64,000 nt of DNA. Source: Planctomycetota bacterium. Its GTDB lineage: Bacteria; Planctomycetota; JAJSAM01; JAJVHW01. This document shows positions 59,983-64,000 of the stretch, in pieces; positions within the stretch are counted from its first letter, which is position 1, and each line of letters starts with the position of its first letter. The DNA is taken from contig JAJFFG010000050.1 in assembly GCA_021776825.1 (NCBI GenBank), positions 124,001-188,000 on the forward strand, read 5' to 3'. The notes under the pieces were generated by a model. It had not been told where the DNA came from. It did no database searches and saw nothing but the letters and a program-made list of their open reading frames with translations. Made by a program: the position numbers and the translations under genes.

Positions 59983-60405
59983 CTATCTGCTGGCTTCCGA
60001 GATGTCTGCCATCTGCCGGAGGCGGCTGGGCAGCGGCCACACCAAGTCGTCGGACTGCCACACTCCGTCGTCGAACTCTGTCTCCGGCCCCGCCCTCAGG
60101 TAGCCGACCCCCGGCGCAATCGTCACCGCGCGCCGCCCGAGGAGCGCCTCCGCACGCTCGGTCCACGTCGGGTTGCGCGATGTCCAGGCGCAGGTCTCGA
60201 TGACGTACGCGGAGCCCCATCGGCCGCCCGGGGCACCGTCGCGGTCCCTGCGTACTTCGCGGTAGAGGCAGGGCAGGGAGGACGGCCGCTCCATCCAGAT
60301 TCGTCGCGGCGGAGGGGCGTCGTCGTGTGGCAGGGCCACCAGCGCCGCCGCGGCACCCAAGCCGAGCGCGGCCAGCGTCAGGAGCACAACGCGTCGCCGG
60401 AACAT
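59983..60405 (-). CDS. Single-TM hypothetical protein
   Basis: 140 residues from ATG 60405 (GTG at 60435 possible). One TM helix (VVLLTLAALGLGAAAALVAL), then a short periplasmic domain with two cysteines (SLPCLYREV, IETCAWTSR). No family recognised. It lies 57 bp downstream of the mqnE gene, same strand, and may be co-transcribed. Confidence 0.6.
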   Translation of the reverse strand: MFRRRVVLLTLAALGLGAAAALVALPHDDAPPPRRIWMERPSSLPCLYREVRRDRDGAPGGRWGSAYVIETCAWTSRNPTWTERAEALLGRRAVTIAPGVGYLRAGPETEFDDGVWQSDDLVWPLPSRLRQMADISEASR

Positions 60406-60462
60406 GCGCTCGTGATACCCGGGATCGGGCTCCACGTCACCCCGTCGTGCGACGCGCGCTCG

Positions 60463-61602
60463 CTAGGCGACCGCGCTGACCGGGCGCGGCGCGCGCTCGG
60501 GCGCCGGGTAGGCGAGCTCGTTGTAGACCGTGTCGCGACGGTAGGGCGTTCGGCCGGCCTCGGTGATCACGCGGCGCAGGTCCTCTTCGCTCACGTGCTC
60601 GGGCGTGCGGGCGCCGGCCATGTGCGTGATCTTCTCCTCGACCACCGTGCCGTCGATGTCGTCGGCGCCCATGGTCAGGCAGATCTGGGCAACCTCGAGG
60701 CTCGTCATGATCCAGTACGTCTTCACGTGCGGGACGTTGTCGAACATCAGGCGACCGACCGCGATCTCGCGGACCGAGCTGACGCCCTGGACGAGGCCGA
60801 GTCGCTGGATCGGCGTGTTCTCCGGGTGGAAGCGCAGCGGGATGTAGGTCATGAACCCGCCCGTCTCGTCCTGGAGCTCCCGTAGCCGGATCAGGTGGGT
60901 GACCTTCTCGTCGTCGCGCTCGATGTGTCCGTGGAGCATCGTCGAGTTCGTGCGGACGCCGACTCTGTGGGCGCGTCCGATCACGTCGATCCACTTGTCC
61001 GGACCCATCTTGTCACGGTAGATCTTCTTCCAGACGCGGTCGGTGAGGATCTCCGCGCCACCGCCGGGCATCGACCCGAGGCCGGCGTCGACGAGCTCGC
61101 GCAGGACGTCCTCGTGGGACAGGCCGGACAGCTCGGCGAAGTAGTCGATCTCGACCGCCGTGAAGCCCTTGAGATGCAGCTCGGGATAGCGGTCGCGGAT
61201 CGCCCGGAGCATCGCGGGGTAGACCTCCCACGGATAGTCCGGGTGCAGCCCGCCCACGATGTGGAGCTCGTCGGCACCGCCCTCGTAGGCCTCGCGCGAG
61301 CGCTCGAGGATCTCGTCCATCGAGAACTCGTAGCCGTCCGCGTCGCCGCGCTTCTTGGCGAAGGCGCAGAACATGCAGCTCAGCTTGCAGAGGTTCGAGT
61401 AGTTGATGTGGCGGTTGACGTTGTAGCCAACCCGCAGGCCGTTGCGGCGGCGGTTGGCGAAGTCAGCCAGCTCACCGAGCGCAGCGATCTCGGGCGTGGC
61501 GTAGAGGGCCAGGCCGTCCTCGAACGACAGTCGCTCCTCGCGCTCCACCTTCTGGCGGATCTCGCGCAGCCCGCTCCTGTCCGTGATCACCTCGATCGAC
61601 AT
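60463..61602 (-). CDS. mqnE: Aminofutalosine synthase MqnE
   Basis: 379 residues; ATG at 61602 with GGGAGG upstream. Radical SAM cluster C72-x3-C76-x2-C79 (CKLSCMFC). MqnE-specific features include NRHINYSNLC, EGGADELHIVGGLHPDYPWE, GFTAVEIDY, LGSMPGGGAEILTDRV, NSTMLHGHIERDDEKVTHLI then RLRELQDETGGF, and ADDIDGTVVEEKITHMAG. MqnE joins 3-[(1-carboxyvinyl)oxy]benzoate to SAM, giving aminofutalosine in the futalosine route to menaquinone. Other mqn genes are not in the window. The menaquinone made could feed the cytochrome systems on the left. Confidence 0.93.
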   Translation of the reverse strand: MSIEVITDRSGLREIRQKVEREERLSFEDGLALYATPEIAALGELADFANRRRNGLRVGYNVNRHINYSNLCKLSCMFCAFAKKRGDADGYEFSMDEILERSREAYEGGADELHIVGGLHPDYPWEVYPAMLRAIRDRYPELHLKGFTAVEIDYFAELSGLSHEDVLRELVDAGLGSMPGGGAEILTDRVWKKIYRDKMGPDKWIDVIGRAHRVGVRTNSTMLHGHIERDDEKVTHLIRLRELQDETGGFMTYIPLRFHPENTPIQRLGLVQGVSSVREIAVGRLMFDNVPHVKTYWIMTSLEVAQICLTMGADDIDGTVVEEKITHMAGARTPEHVSEEDLRRVITEAGRTPYRRDTVYNELAYPAPERAPRPVSAVA

Positions 61603-61719
61603 GCAGTCCTCCCGGCTCGAGCCGAACCGCCGATCATGCCTCCGGGCGCCGCCGACCTGCAAAGGAAGGTGGCGGGAGGCCTGGTAGTTCCCGGCAGGAC
61701 GTTACTTCCCGGCATGTCG

Positions 61720-63717
61720 TCACTTCTCGGCGTCGAGAAACGGCGTCAGGTCCCAGAGCACGACGGTGCCGTCATTGCTCGCCGTGGCGAGCGTGCGTCC
61801 GTCGGGCGAGAACGCCATGGCCTTGACCGCGCGGGCGTGACCGTCGAGCCGCGCCAGGCGCTGGCGCCCGCCCACGGCCCAGAGCTCGAGGATGCGCGTC
61901 GTGTAGGCCGTGACCGCGAGATAGCGACCGCCCGGAGAGAGCGCCATCGGGATGTCGGACGAGCCGACGGACGGATCGCTGACAGTCAGCTCGAACTCCG
62001 GCGCGCCGTCGGCGAGGGGCCCGGCGAGGAGCCCCATGCCCGTGTAGGCCACGATGTGCTCGCCGTCCGGCGAGAGATCGGCGTGGTTGGCCTTGAAACG
62101 GGCAGGCAGGACGTTCGACCCGTCGGCGACGCGAACCAGACTCATACCGGTCGCGTCGCGTGACCAGAGCATGGACCCATCGGGGGAGAAGCGCGTCCAG
62201 GCGTACTTCGAGCCGAGCCCCGGGAGCCGGGCGACTTCGCTGGAGCCGGCGGGATCGATCGTGACCACCACCAAGTCTTGCTCAGCCTCGCACGTGACGA
62301 GTCGGGCCTCGTCACCGTTGAATGCAACGTCGTACGTGCCGGTGACACTTCCCACGGTCGACGCGATAGCCGCGCCGTCCGCAAGGCCCCAGAGCGTGGC
62401 GTCGCTCGTCTTCGTGCCTCGGCTGAGCACGATGGCGCGTTCACCTTCGGGGGACAGGGATAGGGCGAGGGCTGTCGCGAAGCCGTCTCTCTTCGCGTCG
62501 ATGTGCCGCAGGTGACGTCCGTCCGTCGCGTCCCATTCGTCCAGAGCCCCGAGTCCGGTGAGTGTCACCACGCGGCTGGAGTCCGCCGTGAAGGCGATGT
62601 CCTTCACCACGGACTTCGGGTGTCCGCCCCGCTTCGGCAGATCGAACGGCTGGCTCCAGTCCCTGGTGTCGAAGACCTGCACGCCGTTGCCGGGAGTCCC
62701 GACAGCGAGCCGCGTTCCGTCGGCAGAGAACCCGAACGCACCTGAGGGGATCGTGTGCACCGTCTCGCCCGTCGCCGCATCGAGCACGTGGTTGCGCACC
62801 GCGAGCAGCGCACCGTCGGGCGAGAACGCCACCTGACGCCAGGTCTTGAGGTCCGAACGCGTCCACAACTCCTGGCCGGTGACCGCGTCGCACATCACGA
62901 CCTCGACCTCCTTGCCGCGTAGGTACGCGGCACGGGTCCCGTCAGCGGAGAGCGCCGTGCCCCAGCGCGAGAACTTCAGCGTGTCCGTCGAGATCCGGTC
63001 GATCTCCTTCTCGACGTCGTGGAGCAGGAACGAGGACCCGACGCCCGCGACGAGACCGCCGTCTGCGGTGACCGCGGCGCCGATGGACTTCGTCAGATCG
63101 AGTCGGCGATCGTCGAGGTCGCCGTCCACGTCGATGAGCAGATCGCTGCCGCCCATGCCGCCTTCGAGGAGGACGAGCCAGCGCCCGTTCGGACCGAGGA
63201 CCACGTTCTTCGCGTAGCCCGAGCGGATGCGCCGCTCGACGAGCACGTCGCCGCTCTCGACGTCATGGACGAACACGCTTGCGCCGCGCGCGACGGCCAA
63301 GCGCGAACCGTTCGCGGCGAGCGCCACGTTGTGGAGGTTCTCGACCGAGAGGGTCGTGCTCCGGCCCATGATCTTGTCGAGCAGGCTGCGCCTTCGCGGG
63401 CCGACGCCCGGAGCTCCGTCCCCCGGATTGTGGTACTGGTGGACGTTCGCGTACTCACCCGTCGCGAGATCGAGAGTCGCCCACGTTCCATCGTCGAGTG
63501 CGCAGACGACGCGCTGGCCGTCTGGCAGGAACGCCACGCCCTGCATCGCGTACGGCAGCGCGGCACGGCCGAGCCGCGCGCGGGCGAAGGCAGGCAGTGG
63601 GTCGCCGTGGAGATCCACACCGAGCGGTGGGGGCTGCACCGCCTCCGACCCCGCGCTCGCCCAGATCACGCCGACCGCGACGACTGCGAGCGCGGCGACG
63701 GCCAGTCCACCCCTCAT
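61720..63717 (-). CDS. Membrane-anchored WD40 beta-propeller protein
   Basis: 665 residues. TM anchor (LAVAALAVVAVGVIWASAG), then two propellers' worth of WD40-like blades (VAFSPDGALLAVRNHVLDAA, GFSADGTRLAVGTPGNGVQV, AFTADSSRVVTLTGLGALDE, AMAFSPDGRTLATASNDGTV followed by VLWDL). ATG at 63717 with GGAG upstream; a GTG at 63747 would overlap the upstream gene. Probably an envelope scaffold or sensor; common in Planctomycetota. No catalytic domain. Confidence 0.85.
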   Translation of the reverse strand: MRGGLAVAALAVVAVGVIWASAGSEAVQPPPLGVDLHGDPLPAFARARLGRAALPYAMQGVAFLPDGQRVVCALDDGTWATLDLATGEYANVHQYHNPGDGAPGVGPRRRSLLDKIMGRSTTLSVENLHNVALAANGSRLAVARGASVFVHDVESGDVLVERRIRSGYAKNVVLGPNGRWLVLLEGGMGGSDLLIDVDGDLDDRRLDLTKSIGAAVTADGGLVAGVGSSFLLHDVEKEIDRISTDTLKFSRWGTALSADGTRAAYLRGKEVEVVMCDAVTGQELWTRSDLKTWRQVAFSPDGALLAVRNHVLDAATGETVHTIPSGAFGFSADGTRLAVGTPGNGVQVFDTRDWSQPFDLPKRGGHPKSVVKDIAFTADSSRVVTLTGLGALDEWDATDGRHLRHIDAKRDGFATALALSLSPEGERAIVLSRGTKTSDATLWGLADGAAIASTVGSVTGTYDVAFNGDEARLVTCEAEQDLVVVTIDPAGSSEVARLPGLGSKYAWTRFSPDGSMLWSRDATGMSLVRVADGSNVLPARFKANHADLSPDGEHIVAYTGMGLLAGPLADGAPEFELTVSDPSVGSSDIPMALSPGGRYLAVTAYTTRILELWAVGGRQRLARLDGHARAVKAMAFSPDGRTLATASNDGTVVLWDLTPFLDAEK

Positions 63718-63733
63718 CGGGTCACTCCGTTTC

Positions 63734-64000
63734 TCATCGTCGACCACACCAGACGCCCCACTCGAGGAGCAGGAGGCCGAGTGCCAGCAGTAGCAACGGG
63801 TCGCGCAGGAGGACGTTGCGTTGCAGATTCGCCGGCGAGGCCTCGACGCGGTCGCCGCCGAGCACCAGCTCAGGTCGTGGTTCGATGGCGATCTCGGCCG
63901 AGTCGAGCATGGCGAATGCGCGCGGATCGGGGTCGGGAGCGGCGCCGGTCGAGACCTCGTAGAGCCCGCTGCGCACGGTGTCCGTGAAGACAGCGCGACC
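63734..64000 (-). CDS. BatA-like membrane protein, C-terminal part (cut by window edge)
   Basis: The frame is open from the window end and terminates at TGA 63736-63734. It contains VFTDTVRSGLYEV, FAMLDSAEIAIEP and a final TM helix with the typical end LLLALGLLLLEWGVWCGRR. This matches the C-terminal part of BatA/vWA-type aerotolerance or CARF-free membrane proteins: an F-T-x-T-x-x-G-x-Y strand, a N/D-L-x-x-x-E-S block and a terminal EW helix. N-terminus not visible. Confidence 0.6.
   Translation of the reverse strand, partial: GRAVFTDTVRSGLYEVSTGAAPDPDPRAFAMLDSAEIAIEPRPELVLGGDRVEASPANLQRNVLLRDPLLLLALGLLLLEWGVWCGRR

Overview
The window is a very GC-rich stretch of bacterial chromosome that most resembles the Planctomycetota. 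The inference rests on FG-GAP/ASPIC secreted proteins, an ECF sigma factor overlapping a giant Ser/Thr kinase, a futalosine-pathway menaquinone enzyme, many lipoproteins and large multihaem cytochromes. No rRNA is present, so the phylum is an inference; Myxococcota is the main alternative. There is one tRNA (Asn, GTT) and no CRISPR array.

Left third (1-23.4 kb), respiratory and envelope region. It opens with an octahaem hydroxylamine-oxidoreductase-like cytochrome and a convergent 8-haem cytochrome with HEAT/TPR tail, then OsmC and several envelope proteins. At 7974-8483 lies a thioredoxin-like lipoprotein whose active-site codon is an in-frame TGA followed by a perfect SECIS-like hairpin, so it is very probably a selenoprotein. 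A compact + strand block follows: an 8-TM protein, a NosL-like protein, an ASPIC/FG-GAP lipoprotein, and a MacB-type permease and ATPase. After it come four genes (15753-23380) that read as a complete electron conduit: a flavin/FeS/cytochrome-b-like membrane oxidoreductase, a 26-haem cytochrome, an outer-membrane beta-barrel and a 19-haem lipoprotein.

Middle (23.4-36.5 kb). A scar region holds a deleted second copy of the ABC transporter, a GIY-YIG nuclease tail and two separated pieces of an IS5-type transposase. Around it are a SWIM-SNF2 helicase, an ECF sigma/anti-sigma pair, an SGNH hydrolase, an ECF sigma overlapping a kinase-ATPase-TPR protein, and a secreted FG-GAP/IPT protein.

Accessory island (36.5-53.2 kb). 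Five direct copies of a 39-bp hairpin element separate cassettes rich in toxin-antitoxin and conflict genes: three AbiE loci plus an AbiEi fragment (only one locus intact), an AbrB-Doc pair, DUF2924 beside a serine-recombinase remnant, a two-gene conserved module, and a primase-helicase of the TOTE type. The island ends at tRNA-Asn. Sixty bases flanking the 3' end of that tRNA are duplicated beside one of the repeats, which suggests an attachment-site history. Many genes here carry deletions.

Right end (53.3-64 kb), housekeeping-like genes: an FAD oxidoreductase, a TMTC-like membrane TPR protein, GreA, a PaaK-like ligase, lipoproteins, aminofutalosine synthase MqnE, a WD40 protein and the end of a BatA-like membrane protein.
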